In this document: one piece after another, positions 7,567 through 14,477 of the stretch
How the letters are laid out: every line of letters begins with the position of its first letter
Numbering within the stretch: position 1 is the first letter of the stretch
IMG/VR virus record: IMGVR_UViG_3300023443_000483
Location: 1 to 29,074 of that record
Length of the DNA stretch: 29,074 bases
Source of the DNA: a virus
Direction: 5' to 3' (one strand)
Translations under genes and position numbers: made by a program
The notes under the pieces: generated by a model
The model's input: the letters and a program-made list of their open reading frames with translations, nothing else
The model's database searches: none
What the model was told of the DNA's origin: nothing

Positions 7567-8448
7567 ATGGCACTTAAAACATGGATAGGTACGGCAACCG
7601 GCTTTGTTGGTGACTGGGGTGTAGCTGCTAATTGGTCACCTTCAGGCGTTCCGGTTAGTACTGATGACGTTATTCTTGCTAACAGCAGTCAGGATGTTTT
7701 ATCTAATTTAGATCAGTCAGCAGTCGCTTTAAATAGTCTTACAATTGATCAGAGCTATACGGGTTTGCTTGCTCCAACACAGTCACAGTTTTTAGAAATT
7801 GGTGCTGTTATCTGTGAGCTTGGACAAGTCCGGGCAACGTCAGGAACTCAAACAGGTTCAAAACGTTTGAATTTGGATCTTGGTAGTACTACTGCCTCAA
7901 CTATACGAGTGTTTAACACAGCTTCTCAAAGTATTGATACAAATAGACAGCCAACCAGATTAAGGGCTGTTAATGCTTCAACGACTTTAAGTGTGTTTAG
8001 CGGTGCTATGGCTTTGTCTGAAGATTCTGAAAATTCCAGTACTGTTGGAACTATCACTGTTAATGGCGGCTCAATGAATGGCGGCTCAAATATTACGCTG
8101 ACAAATTTGTTAATGAATGGTGGTTCTCTTACACTTACCTCCAGTATTACGGGTACGGCAACAATAAAAGGTGGAACGCTTAATTTACTGGACTCTATTA
8201 CAGCAAGTACTATTGGAACTTTAATAGTTGAGGATGGCGGCACAGTGAATCATAATGCAAGTGGAACAATAACCACTTTTAATATGCTTGGAGGTACAAC
8301 GGATTTAACACCAAACCAAGTCACTAAAACAGTGACAAATTTTACTCCAACTGGTGGAACTTTGATTACTGATTCAAGTTTAATTACTTTTACAAATATT
8401 ACTTTTCCGGCTACCACTCGACAAACCCAAACTTATCAGAGGGATTAG
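7567..8448 (+). CDS. Beta-helix/adhesin-like virion protein
   Basis: Encodes 293 aa. The N-terminus has WIGTATGFVGDWGVAANW followed by SPSGVPVSTDDVILANSS, the motif that opens many autotransporter-like and phage beta-solenoid domains. From about residue 130 on it is a regular ladder of short strands rich in Thr, Ser, Asn and Gly (GTITVNGGSMNGGSNITL, LTNLLMNGGSLTLTSS), compatible with a right-handed beta-helix. Likely exposed on the virion and perhaps glycan-binding; that is inference. GAGG is eight bases before the ATG. Confidence 0.65.
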   Translation: MALKTWIGTATGFVGDWGVAANWSPSGVPVSTDDVILANSSQDVLSNLDQSAVALNSLTIDQSYTGLLAPTQSQFLEIGAVICELGQVRATSGTQTGSKRLNLDLGSTTASTIRVFNTASQSIDTNRQPTRLRAVNASTTLSVFSGAMALSEDSENSSTVGTITVNGGSMNGGSNITLTNLLMNGGSLTLTSSITGTATIKGGTLNLLDSITASTIGTLIVEDGGTVNHNASGTITTFNMLGGTTDLTPNQVTKTVTNFTPTGGTLITDSSLITFTNITFPATTRQTQTYQRD

Positions 8449-8450
8449 AA

Positions 8451-9311
8451 ATGTTTAACTACGAATACTTACAAATTTGTGAAATGAGCCTTTCAAGGAT
8501 ATTGCAACGTTTTGAATGCATTCACCATATTGAGTTTAACGGTGAGTCTATACAAGCCATACAAGCCAATGGTGATGCGTTTACAGCGGCTTCAAGACCG
8601 GTTTTAACTAAGGATGGGAAAAGGGCATTGATCAATGTAGATGGGCCTATGTCGGCAAATCCTTCATTTTTTGAAAAGGTGTTCTTTGGTGCTGTTGATA
8701 CTATGGAAGTTTTAGAGGCTATTAAGGATGTTAGAAAAGATGACAATATAAAGTCAACTGCTTTGGCTTTTAACTCTCCCGGTGGAAGTGCTGAAAAAAT
8801 ACACATAGTTGCAAATGAACTTTTTCAACTGAGTCAGGAAAAGCCAACAGCTTCTTTGAATGTTGGTAATATGTCAAGTGCTGCTTTCTTTGTCGGTTCT
8901 CAGGCTCGTAAAATATTTGTTGATGATGAAATGAATATGACCGGGTCAATTGGAACGCGTGTTATGGTCAAAGACACCAGCGAAGCTTTTAAAAAGGCTG
9001 GAGTAAAAGTTATACCAATTGTGACCGGGCCATTAAAAGCAATGGGTGTGCTCGGTACTGAGGTTACACCAGAGATGGTTGATTTTATAAAGAAGCAAGT
9101 TGATAGATTGCAGGAAAACTTTAACAATGCTGTAGAACGTACCCGGAAAGACTCTGATATGTCTGACGGCTCAGAAGCCCGAAGCGGTGCAAGTTTCTTT
9201 TTTAAGGATGCTAAACGTTTAGGACTTGTAGACGGTGTGAAAAATTTGAAGCAGGTTTTTAGAATGCTGGATAATATGACTCTGGAAAATGAGCTTAGAC
9301 AAAGTATATAA
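8451..9311 (+). CDS. S49-family (SppA-like) head maturation protease
   Basis: Encodes 286 aa. Such proteases cleave scaffold and the capsid N-terminal segment during HK97-type head maturation. Visible motifs are FNSPGGSA (107-114, oxyanion loop), NMSSAAFF (140-147, nucleophile likely S143), TGSIGT (164-169), and GPLKAMG (193-199) with K197 in the place of the general-base lysine of short SppA proteins. The capsid gene normally follows directly, but here a 1.8-kb reverse-strand cassette lies between. The start has GAGGG before it. It is the last gene of the portal-protease transcript. Confidence 0.88.
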   Translation: MFNYEYLQICEMSLSRILQRFECIHHIEFNGESIQAIQANGDAFTAASRPVLTKDGKRALINVDGPMSANPSFFEKVFFGAVDTMEVLEAIKDVRKDDNIKSTALAFNSPGGSAEKIHIVANELFQLSQEKPTASLNVGNMSSAAFFVGSQARKIFVDDEMNMTGSIGTRVMVKDTSEAFKKAGVKVIPIVTGPLKAMGVLGTEVTPEMVDFIKKQVDRLQENFNNAVERTRKDSDMSDGSEARSGASFFFKDAKRLGLVDGVKNLKQVFRMLDNMTLENELRQSI

Positions 9312-9338
9312 AAAAGGCACCATTAAACGGGTGCCTTA
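9308..9338 (-). terminator. Intrinsic terminator of reverse cassette 2
   Basis: Reading the reverse strand, AAGGCACC (9337-9330) pairs with GGTGCCTT (9321-9314), an 8-bp stem with an 8-nt loop, followed by TTTTTT. On the forward strand the stem is followed by ATAAG, so it acts mainly against reverse transcription. The TAA of the 59-aa gene lies in the loop, so the stem encodes its last residues. Confidence 0.8.
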
Positions 9339-9502
9339 TAAGTCTGTAAAATGAGTTTATTATCCCCGCGAACCCATATTCTTTTTAGCCTGTATTCCAA
9401 GCCATTGACTGAAACCAGAATTTCTTGAGGTTCAAGAGTTCCGGCTTCGGTTTCAATGTCTGGACTTTCAGCAATCCAAATTATAAATTCACGGGTATTC
9501 AC
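9323..9502 (-). CDS. 59-aa unknown protein, end of reverse cassette 2
   Basis: A short gene of 59 codons starting at GTG 9502, three bases after the stop of the ParB-domain gene. The product starts MNTREFIIWIAESPDIETEA and continues with a beta-like stretch (EILVSVNGLEYRLKRIW), which looks like a small folded protein, not random translation. Function unknown. The stop lies in the loop of the cassette's terminator, and the upstream gene directly abuts it, both supporting it as the last gene of the transcript. The GTG start and weak ribosome site (GAAG) reduce certainty. Confidence 0.6.
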   Translation of the reverse strand: MNTREFIIWIAESPDIETEAGTLEPQEILVSVNGLEYRLKRIWVRGDNKLILQTYKAPV

Positions 9503-9505
9503 ATT

Positions 9506-10315
9506 TTATTTTCTTCGTTTCATTTTGGAAAATGGCTGATAAATTTGGAGACCATGATTATAAAGTTCTTCCATTATACGACGCACTTTCACAGAGTCAG
9601 AAGGCATCCCCCTTATGACGTGATGGTTTTTAATACATCGTTGTTTAAGTCTTTCCCACATAATATCTATATCGTTATTATACATATAATTAACAAATCT
9701 TAAAAAGTGCGTTTTCGTTATTAAGCATTCGTCAATTTCTTTAAAGTCTTGAACAATGTCATTTATAAAAGTCGCTCTCTCTCTGTCATTTTCAGAAATT
9801 TCAAAACCGCCGTGTTTAAAGTCATCCGATCTACCACCACCAGTAAACATTCCTATAGCTGTTGACGTGCTGTAATGTCCTCCGCTATCGGCCATATATT
9901 TTTTTAATTCTATATAGTGTTTATTTCCTAGTTCTACATAAGAATTCATGAAATCCTTAAGACTCCAGTTTATACCAACTACATTAATATGTTTTGTTGT
10001 CTCAAGATCAGCTTCTTTAATTATCATGTAATAAATTGTCAACTTCAATATTTTGGCAACTTTGAGACGGTGTTGCCCGTCAATTACTTCAAGTTTTTCA
10101 TTAACAAGAATTGGGTGATATTGTAAAAGGTCTATTTCTTCAATCTTTCTTTGAAGGGTCTTTAAGTCCTTATTTAAAACAGGTCTGTTACCCTTTTGAT
10201 TTTTAAAGATTTTGTGGTTGGCCGATTTATAAATGACCATATCAGACTTATTATGTCTTACCCTTTTGGGTTTGGTCTTGTCTTTTTTTGCTACTTTTGT
10301 TTTAACAGCAGTCAT
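9506..10315 (-). CDS. ParB/sulfiredoxin-fold domain protein
   Basis: Encodes 269 aa. ATG 10315 is used since GGAG sits five bases upstream; a GTG six bases earlier would overlap that site. A Lys/Arg-rich N-terminus (1-25) precedes a ParB-type nuclease/CTPase domain at about 45-100, with LQYHPILVNEKLEVIDGQHR (residues 64-83), the GQHR corresponding to the G-x-H-R box of ParB N-terminal domains. The C-terminal 170 residues are helical with a Gly-rich GMFTGGGRSDDF segment and no clear family. Phage ParB-domain proteins may be nucleases, segregation factors or regulators; no partitioning ATPase (ParA) is next to it, so segregation is unlikely. It lies behind a structured, terminator-like leader. 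Confidence 0.7.
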   Translation of the reverse strand: MTAVKTKVAKKDKTKPKRVRHNKSDMVIYKSANHKIFKNQKGNRPVLNKDLKTLQRKIEEIDLLQYHPILVNEKLEVIDGQHRLKVAKILKLTIYYMIIKEADLETTKHINVVGINWSLKDFMNSYVELGNKHYIELKKYMADSGGHYSTSTAIGMFTGGGRSDDFKHGGFEISENDRERATFINDIVQDFKEIDECLITKTHFLRFVNYMYNNDIDIMWERLKQRCIKNHHVIRGMPSDSVKVRRIMEELYNHGLQIYQPFSKMKRRK

Positions 10316-10326
10316 ATTCACTCCAA

Positions 10327-10386
10327 TAAAAAAACCGCCTTTTTAGGTCGAACATGCCCGATACAAGGCATCCTAAAAGAGACGGT
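10327..10386 (-). terminator. Long hairpin with U-run directly before the ParB-domain gene
   Basis: On the reverse strand an outer stem pairs ACCGTCTCTTTTAGG (10386-10372) with CCTAAAAAGGCGGT (10347-10334). An inner stem pairs ATGCC with GGCAT. Seven T residues follow at once (10334-10328), giving the shape of an intrinsic terminator. The ribosome site of the ParB-domain gene begins only 4 nt later. It may end transcripts of the three upstream small genes, or act as an attenuator controlling the ParB gene. A second small hairpin (ACGG/CCGT) lies at 10411-10426. Confidence 0.65.
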
Positions 10387-10476
10387 AAAATATTGTCTAT
10401 TATTTTAATGACGGTTCGAGCGCCGTAATAATTTTAACCCAGTTTTAACCCTTTACAAATGACAACTATATATAAA

Positions 10477-10677
10477 TCAAAAATATGGTTTTATTTCGTC
10501 TAGTCGTTTAAGATGATTAATAAACAAATCGTCGGTCACTTCAAGGTTAAACAGTTGACACTCTATTCTGAAATGTTCCAAAGCCAATCTGATGACCTTT
10601 GATTGGTCACCAGTAAGTTTTGAGCCGTTGATAAATATTTCGGCTTCTTTTGTTTCGGTGTATAAATAACTTCCCAT
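10477..10677 (-). CDS. Unknown 66-aa protein
   Basis: Encodes 66 aa with the sequence MGSYLYTETKEAEIFINGSK at its start, then a helical half (QSKVIRLALEHFRIE). The first half looks like a short beta-hairpin. No family recognised. GAGGG precedes the ATG by four bases, and the gene follows 9 nt after its upstream neighbour. It is the last of three small genes before the hairpin at 10327-10386, and roughly 90 bases of hairpin-rich non-coding DNA follow it. Confidence 0.6.
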   Translation of the reverse strand: MGSYLYTETKEAEIFINGSKLTGDQSKVIRLALEHFRIECQLFNLEVTDDLFINHLKRLDEIKPYF

Positions 10678-10686
10678 ATTGCCCTC

Positions 10687-10875
10687 TTATTTATTTATTT
10701 CCTTATTGAATTTATTTGCCGCTTTTGTGAGTTCATAAACAGTATGTCCTACGGCAACAGGCTTTCCATTTTTTAGCAACTCATAATCAAAAAGTATATT
10801 GATACTTGGCTGTATAGTATAAACTCTGTCTAGTGAGTGGTATTTTTCAGTTTCGTCGTTTAGGTGAAAGTGCAT
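10687..10875 (-). CDS. Unknown 62-aa protein
   Basis: Encodes 62 aa, beginning MHFHLNDETEKYHSLDRVYT and ending in a lysine-rich helix (ELTKAANKFNKEINK). Centre contains INILFDYELLKNGKPVAVGH, typical of a small beta-hairpin protein. A strong ribosome site (AAGGAG, eight bases before ATG) supports translation. Just upstream, a perfect GCCC-TTCG-GGGC stem-loop lies in the 33-nt gap to the previous gene and may affect mRNA stability. No function can be assigned. Confidence 0.65.
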   Translation of the reverse strand: MHFHLNDETEKYHSLDRVYTIQPSINILFDYELLKNGKPVAVGHTVYELTKAANKFNKEINK

Positions 10876-10908
10876 CTTAATATCTCCTTTAAGCCCCGAA
10901 GGGCAGGT

Positions 10909-11127
10909 TTATTTTAATAACCATTGGCCGTATGCAATTTGTCTAGTTTCAGCGGCTTTTTTTGAAGCTCTATTCTTGCGAATAGTTGCGGCATCTTTCC
11001 GGCGCATATCAAGAATTCTGATTGCTGAGTCAACTGTCTTGAAGCCTTCCCGTTTCAAAGTCTTTTTGATTTGAGCTTTTGAATACTGGTCTAAATTTTG
11101 AGATTTTCTGATTTCTTGTTTAGTCAT
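10909..11127 (-). CDS. Small very basic protein, first gene of reverse cassette 2
   Basis: Encodes 72 aa, rich in Lys and Arg (for example KAQIKKTLKREGF and MRRKDAATIRKNRASKKAAE), mostly helical, without membrane segments. Charge and size suggest a nucleic-acid-binding protein; this is inference. AAGGA is eight bases upstream of the ATG. It is directly downstream of a near-consensus promoter with a palindromic operator (11153-11197) shared with the regulator gene at 23868, so it may be expressed under the same control. Confidence 0.65.
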   Translation of the reverse strand: MTKQEIRKSQNLDQYSKAQIKKTLKREGFKTVDSAIRILDMRRKDAATIRKNRASKKAAETRQIAYGQWLLK

Positions 11128-11152
11128 TTTGTTTTCCTTTTGTCTTTAATAT

Positions 11153-11197
11153 AATATACACCCATGTATTACAAAAGTCAAGCTTTCTGTAATACAT
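11153..11197 (-). promoter_or_regulatory. Promoter and palindromic operator A (reverse cassette 2)
   Basis: On the reverse strand TTGACT (11181-11176) and TATATT (11158-11153) are spaced by exactly 17 bp, a near-consensus sigma70 promoter pointing at the cassette start. It is bracketed by a perfect 10-bp inverted repeat, ATGTATTACA (11164-11173) and TGTAATACAT (11188-11197), enclosing the -35 box. Over 33 bp (11165-11197) it matches 26 positions of 23924-23956, the promoter of the helix-turn-helix regulator gene. Expected to be a repressor-binding site. Confidence 0.8.
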
Positions 11198-11216
11198 AAA
11201 TAAAGAAGGCATTAAC

Positions 11217-11266
11217 GTTTTTTATTTTCAGAATATATTGAAAATAGTGAAAATGACATTTATACT
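11217..11266 (+). promoter_or_regulatory. Late promoter with dyad, copy 2 (before capsid)
   Basis: An 8-bp inverted repeat TATTTTCA (11223-11230) / TGAAAATA (11239-11246) overlaps TTGAAA (11238-11243); TATACT (11261-11266) follows after a 17-bp spacer. Transcription would start near 11273. The 37 bp from 11217 to 11253 are identical to 20972-21008, and the core resembles 3615-3644. It lies divergently from the cassette 2 promoter. Confidence 0.75.
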
Positions 11267-11272
11267 TTGGTT

Positions 11273-11366
11273 ATAGCTGTTGTCGTCACTCCCGTGTGCG
11301 AGCAATGGCAACTAAGCAAATACTCAAAGTTGAGGCAACACCCTTTTAAGGGTTGTTGCCTTTTTT
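11273..11366 (+). terminator. Structured leader with intrinsic terminator before capsid
   Basis: A strong terminator is formed by GGCAACaCCC and GGGTTGTTGCC (11334-11360, one bulge) followed by T6 (11361-11366). The capsid ribosome site GGAG begins at 11370. Upstream segments GTTGTC (11279-11284) and GGCAAC (11307-11312) can pair with each other, or GTTGTC can pair with the identical GGCAAC of the terminator's own 5' arm (11334-11339). These are alternative structures as in attenuators. A small hairpin TCGTCAC/GTGTGCGA (11283-11302) lies between. Either an attenuated leader or a short stable RNA with the promoter at 11238-11266. Confidence 0.7.
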
Positions 11367-11382
11367 ATTGGAGAAATGAGAC

Positions 11383-12675
11383 ATGAATTTAGAACAGAAA
11401 CAAGACGCTCTTAAAGCATTAATGACTGAAATAGAATCACTTGGTGCTGATTCAGAGCAGTACGGTGTAAAGCTCACTGAGGCTAAAGAACTCAAAGAAG
11501 AAATTGAAACTATGCAAGCAAATCTAATTTCTTTTAATGAGTTGAAAGAACAAGCTGATGCAATGCCGTTGGCACAATCTATTCAAGCTGGAAAGACTCA
11601 ACAGATTACAGTTGGAAAGCCGGGATTTACGCAAGATCCCAAAAAGGGTTTTCAGAATGTTGGTGAAATGCTTTCTGTTATTGCGAGCAATACTCAAGGG
11701 AAATCACTTAATCTTTTAGGTGATGTAAGACTTGAACACCTTGCTGATATTCAAATGACAAGCGGTCAAAGTAACACTACTTCTGACGGCCTCATGATTC
11801 CCGCTGAACTATTGCCGGAGATCAACACACTTGGTAAAGACGCTAGCGATAATTGGCTCTCTCGCTTTACCATTAACAGAACAAACAGAAATGCGGTTGA
11901 AATTCGCAGAGACGCGGCAACAACTCGCGGTGGTTCTGTTGGTCTTGTTGTTGGACGTGCAAACGAACTTCAACAACTGACAAGCACTAGACAAGTGTTT
12001 GAAAAGACTACTGTAAAAGTTGACAAGATTTTTGTCTATACTGAAGTTTCTGAAGAAGATTTGAGCGACTTTGCTTTGCTTCAATCTAATATCATGCAAA
12101 CGGCGCCGGAACTTCTCGACATCAAAAAAGGTGAGGAAGTTCTTTTTGGTACTGGAGCGGGTGAAGCACTTGGATTTAAAAACGGCGGTGACACTGCAAC
12201 TGTTACAAGAAATACAGCCGGAAAAGTTAAGGCTGAAGATGTAGTTAATATGCGGGCTCGCTTTTTGAGAACTCGCGGAACTGCTGGTGCTTTCTGGCTT
12301 GTTAATCAGGCGGTATGGTCGCAACTACCTTTGATGACTATTGGTGACCAACCAGTATTTGTAAATGACCTCAACGGCTCTTCTGATGGTTTCCTTTTGG
12401 GAATGCCTGTTTTCACTACTGAAGACTGTGAAGCTCTTGGCTCAGTTGGTGACGTTTATCTTGTAAATCCAGATGCTTATTTTGCTTTGGAAAAAGAAGG
12501 CGGTGATCGTTTCGCAACTTCAATGCACGTCAAATTTGATTTTGATCTAATGGCGTTCCGTTGGACTTCTCGATTTGGCGGCGCTCCAAAATTCAACAGC
12601 CCATATATTCCACGCGACAAAAACAGCACTACAAAAGCTACTTTGTCCAATTTTGTCATCTTAGGCTCAGCATAA
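11383..12675 (+). CDS. HK97-type major capsid protein
   Basis: Encodes 430 aa, the usual size. Residues 1-60 are a helical, Glu/Lys-rich delta domain (KALMTEIESLGADSEQ, LKEEIETMQANLISFNEL) that acts as internal scaffold, likely removed by the S49 protease. The rest has the HK97 fold signature pattern: DGLMIPAELLPEI, the RTNRNAVEIRRDAATT region, FVYTEVSEEDLSD (about residues 220-232), GEEVLFGTGAGEALG and FWLVNQAVWSQLP with GMPVFTTEDC near the end. SD GGAG is nine bases upstream. It is separated from its protease by a reverse-strand cassette and lies behind its own promoter and terminator-like leader. Confidence 0.92.
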   Translation: MNLEQKQDALKALMTEIESLGADSEQYGVKLTEAKELKEEIETMQANLISFNELKEQADAMPLAQSIQAGKTQQITVGKPGFTQDPKKGFQNVGEMLSVIASNTQGKSLNLLGDVRLEHLADIQMTSGQSNTTSDGLMIPAELLPEINTLGKDASDNWLSRFTINRTNRNAVEIRRDAATTRGGSVGLVVGRANELQQLTSTRQVFEKTTVKVDKIFVYTEVSEEDLSDFALLQSNIMQTAPELLDIKKGEEVLFGTGAGEALGFKNGGDTATVTRNTAGKVKAEDVVNMRARFLRTRGTAGAFWLVNQAVWSQLPLMTIGDQPVFVNDLNGSSDGFLLGMPVFTTEDCEALGSVGDVYLVNPDAYFALEKEGGDRFATSMHVKFDFDLMAFRWTSRFGGAPKFNSPYIPRDKNSTTKATLSNFVILGSA

Positions 12676-12689
12676 AAGGAGATTGAAAA

Positions 12690-13124
12690 ATGTCTACATA
12701 CGTAAAACAAGAAGCATCAGAAAAAGTATCGTTTCAAGATGACATCCCACCATTAGTCGGAGCGGGTACACCGTCAACGGCTTGGATCGACATTAAAACG
12801 GCTTGCAACTGGCTTGGTATTGCTCAAGCTGGAGCGGTGGTTACTACTTCCATAGATGGCAAATTTGAACAGGCTACAGATGGTTCAGGAACTGGCGCTA
12901 AAGACGTGACCGGTAAGGCTATCACTCAGTTGACGGCAGGGCCAGCAGTGGCGCTAGTAAACTTGAATGCCGGTGATTTGGATTTGGCTAATGGATTTCA
13001 GTTTATTCGCTGGTCAATGGTTTCAGTTGGTGCATCCACAGAATTTGCCGGCCTTCTAACAGCTCAAGATCCACGTTATGAGCCACTTGCACAAGGTGCG
13101 ATTGTTGTTGAAGTAATCGCCTAA
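12690..13124 (+). CDS. Unknown virion protein next to capsid
   Basis: Encodes 144 aa, beta-rich (TAWIDIKTACNWLGIAQAGA, then strand-turn repeats and AIVVEVIA at the end). Placed between capsid and connector genes, where decoration or head-stabilising proteins are often found; a decoration role is inference, as I do not recognise a family. Strong ribosome site AAGGAG eight bases before ATG, and 14 nt after the capsid stop, so the same transcript as the capsid. Confidence 0.55.
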   Translation: MSTYVKQEASEKVSFQDDIPPLVGAGTPSTAWIDIKTACNWLGIAQAGAVVTTSIDGKFEQATDGSGTGAKDVTGKAITQLTAGPAVALVNLNAGDLDLANGFQFIRWSMVSVGASTEFAGLLTAQDPRYEPLAQGAIVVEVIA

Positions 13125-13139
13125 TAAGGACTTGTTTAG

Positions 13140-13703
13140 ATGGGGTTGAAAGTAATAGCAGTGACTGGAGCTGAACCTGTTTCTTTATCTGATGTTACAA
13201 ATTGGATACGGTACACAGGAACTTTGCAAAATTCTGTTATTACTTCCCTCATCACAGCAGCCATTGCAGAGGTTGAAAACTGGACAAATAAGACGGTAGT
13301 CGAAAAAGATTACCAACTTACTCAGCAGCAATTTACCTCTATTATAAATTTCCCCGTGTCAACAGTTCAGTCAATAACAAGCATTCAATATTTGGATAGT
13401 GCAGATAATTTACAGACCGTTGCAAGTACGATTTATGGTCTTGATAATATTAGCGAAATTAATCAGGTATTTCAAAAGAATACTGGTACTGGTTTTCCGT
13501 TTTCGAACGGTGAGCCAAACTCGGTACAAATTAATTTTACTTCATCCTTTAATGGTGATGTAGTCCCGGAAGATACAAAGACAGCGATCAAAATAATAGT
13601 TGCACATATGTATGAAGAAAGGGAAGCATACAGCACTGAAGCAATGCGGGTTAATCCAGCAATAGAAAATCTGCTCAATATTCAAGCAGTTTACAGGTTT
13701 TGA
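13140..13703 (+). CDS. Head-tail connector, gp6-like
   Basis: Encodes 187 aa. The gp6-like family forms a ring on the portal that joins head and tail. Typical signs are an N-terminal VTGAEPVSLSDVTNWIRYTG, the helix SVITSLITAAIAEVENWTNK (33-52), and the C-terminal helix IKIIVAHMYEEREAYS with VNPAIENLLNIQAVYRF at the very end. AAGGA precedes the ATG by nine bases. Its stop overlaps no ATG but the next start is within 3 bases, consistent with continuous late translation. Confidence 0.85.
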   Translation: MGLKVIAVTGAEPVSLSDVTNWIRYTGTLQNSVITSLITAAIAEVENWTNKTVVEKDYQLTQQQFTSIINFPVSTVQSITSIQYLDSADNLQTVASTIYGLDNISEINQVFQKNTGTGFPFSNGEPNSVQINFTSSFNGDVVPEDTKTAIKIIVAHMYEEREAYSTEAMRVNPAIENLLNIQAVYRF

Positions 13704-13705
13704 TC

Positions 13706-14062
13706 ATGGGTGTTAAAGCAGGGAAACTATGGCAGGAAATTACGATTCAACAAAGGGATGAAACCATAAATGACTTTGGTGAATCAGAGCCTGTTTATGT
13801 GACTTTTAAAGCTATGTATGCGAAGCAATTAAATACCACAGGTAATGAGGTAATTCAGGGTGATCAGGTTGAAGCTATTTTCGATACTGTGTTTGAAATA
13901 AGAGCAGAGGAAACAAACGGCATTCGTGCAAATATGCGCGTTAAAAGTGACATGACAGGTGCCAGTAGGTTTTACAATATTGTTCATGATGTTGACCCGG
14001 ATCAAAGAGGCATAAAGCAGAAATTATTTTGTAAGCGGTTGGAGAATATAACAAATGGCTAA
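13706..14062 (+). CDS. Head-closure (head-tail adaptor) protein
   Basis: Encodes 118 aa from ATG 13706; an in-frame TTG two codons upstream has no support. The pattern is that of SPP1 gp16/HK97 closure proteins: GKLWQEITIQQRDETINDFG near the N-terminus, then a small beta-barrel with VYVTFKAMYAKQLNTTG and a strand FEIRAEETNGIRANMRV, ending SRFYNIVHDVDPDQRGIKQK. These proteins seal the filled head and dock the tail. Order (connector, closure, gp10-like, tail completion) is the standard HK97-like one. Confidence 0.8.
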   Translation: MGVKAGKLWQEITIQQRDETINDFGESEPVYVTFKAMYAKQLNTTGNEVIQGDQVEAIFDTVFEIRAEETNGIRANMRVKSDMTGASRFYNIVHDVDPDQRGIKQKLFCKRLENITNG

Positions 14063-14477
14063 TGGTGGATCTATTGAGGTTTTTGGTGCAAAAGAACTTG
14101 CTAAAACATTTGGTGATTTAAGTAAAAATTTCACCGGTGAGATGACGCCAGCACTTAAAAAAGCGGAAAACGTAATTCTTTCAGAAGCTATACGTTTAGC
14201 GCCTCATGAAGACGGATATTTGCGGGCTAATATTAAAGCAAAAATTTTTACGAGTCCTGACGCTATTACAGTAAGAGTAGGGATTTTAGACACTAATGCT
14301 GTAGATGAAACTGGTAGAAAAGTGGCTAAGTATGGCGGTGTTCAAAATGCTACCCATCACTTTTTAAATCGAGCTATTTTTCAGAGAAAAGATATGGCGA
14401 TAGCTGAGATGATTAAAGCATCTCAAAAAATCCTTAATAATTTCTTTACTGCCGGTGGCAATCCGGGTAAAATATGA
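14055..14477 (+). CDS. HK97 gp10-like protein
   Basis: Encodes 140 aa of the HK97 gp10 family, a neck or tail-completion protein. Visible elements: GAKELAKTFGDLSKNF, the helix LKKAENVILSEAIRLAPHED (35-54) followed by G-Y-L-R-A-N-I, and the C-terminal THHFLNRAIFQRKD, a conserved feature of the family. The ATG overlaps the end of the preceding gene by 8 nt. SD is distant (GGAG 12 bases away), so coupling probably helps initiation. Confidence 0.8.
   Translation: MANGGSIEVFGAKELAKTFGDLSKNFTGEMTPALKKAENVILSEAIRLAPHEDGYLRANIKAKIFTSPDAITVRVGILDTNAVDETGRKVAKYGGVQNATHHFLNRAIFQRKDMAIAEMIKASQKILNNFFTAGGNPGKI

Noticed and set aside
7926-8243. 105-aa reverse frame in the beta-solenoid gene
   Set aside because: Pro/Val/Ser-rich mirror of Thr/Gly/Asn-rich repeats; an expected artefact on the opposite strand.
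5485-8448. Diversity-generating retroelement target
   Set aside because: No reverse transcriptase, and no template/variable repeat pair was found next to the fibre-type genes.
9425-9703. 92-aa forward frame over reverse cassette 2
   Set aside because: Antisense to the ParB-domain gene and the 59-aa gene, no ribosome site, no family.
10381-10430. tRNA-like T-loop (GGTTCGAG)
   Set aside because: No acceptor stem, anticodon arm or CCA can be built around it; it belongs to the hairpin leader of the ParB-domain gene.
11809-12324. 171-aa reverse frame across the capsid gene
   Set aside because: It lies wholly antisense to a clear HK97-type capsid gene, has a Ser/Cys/Asn-rich composition typical of antisense translation, and no ribosome site.
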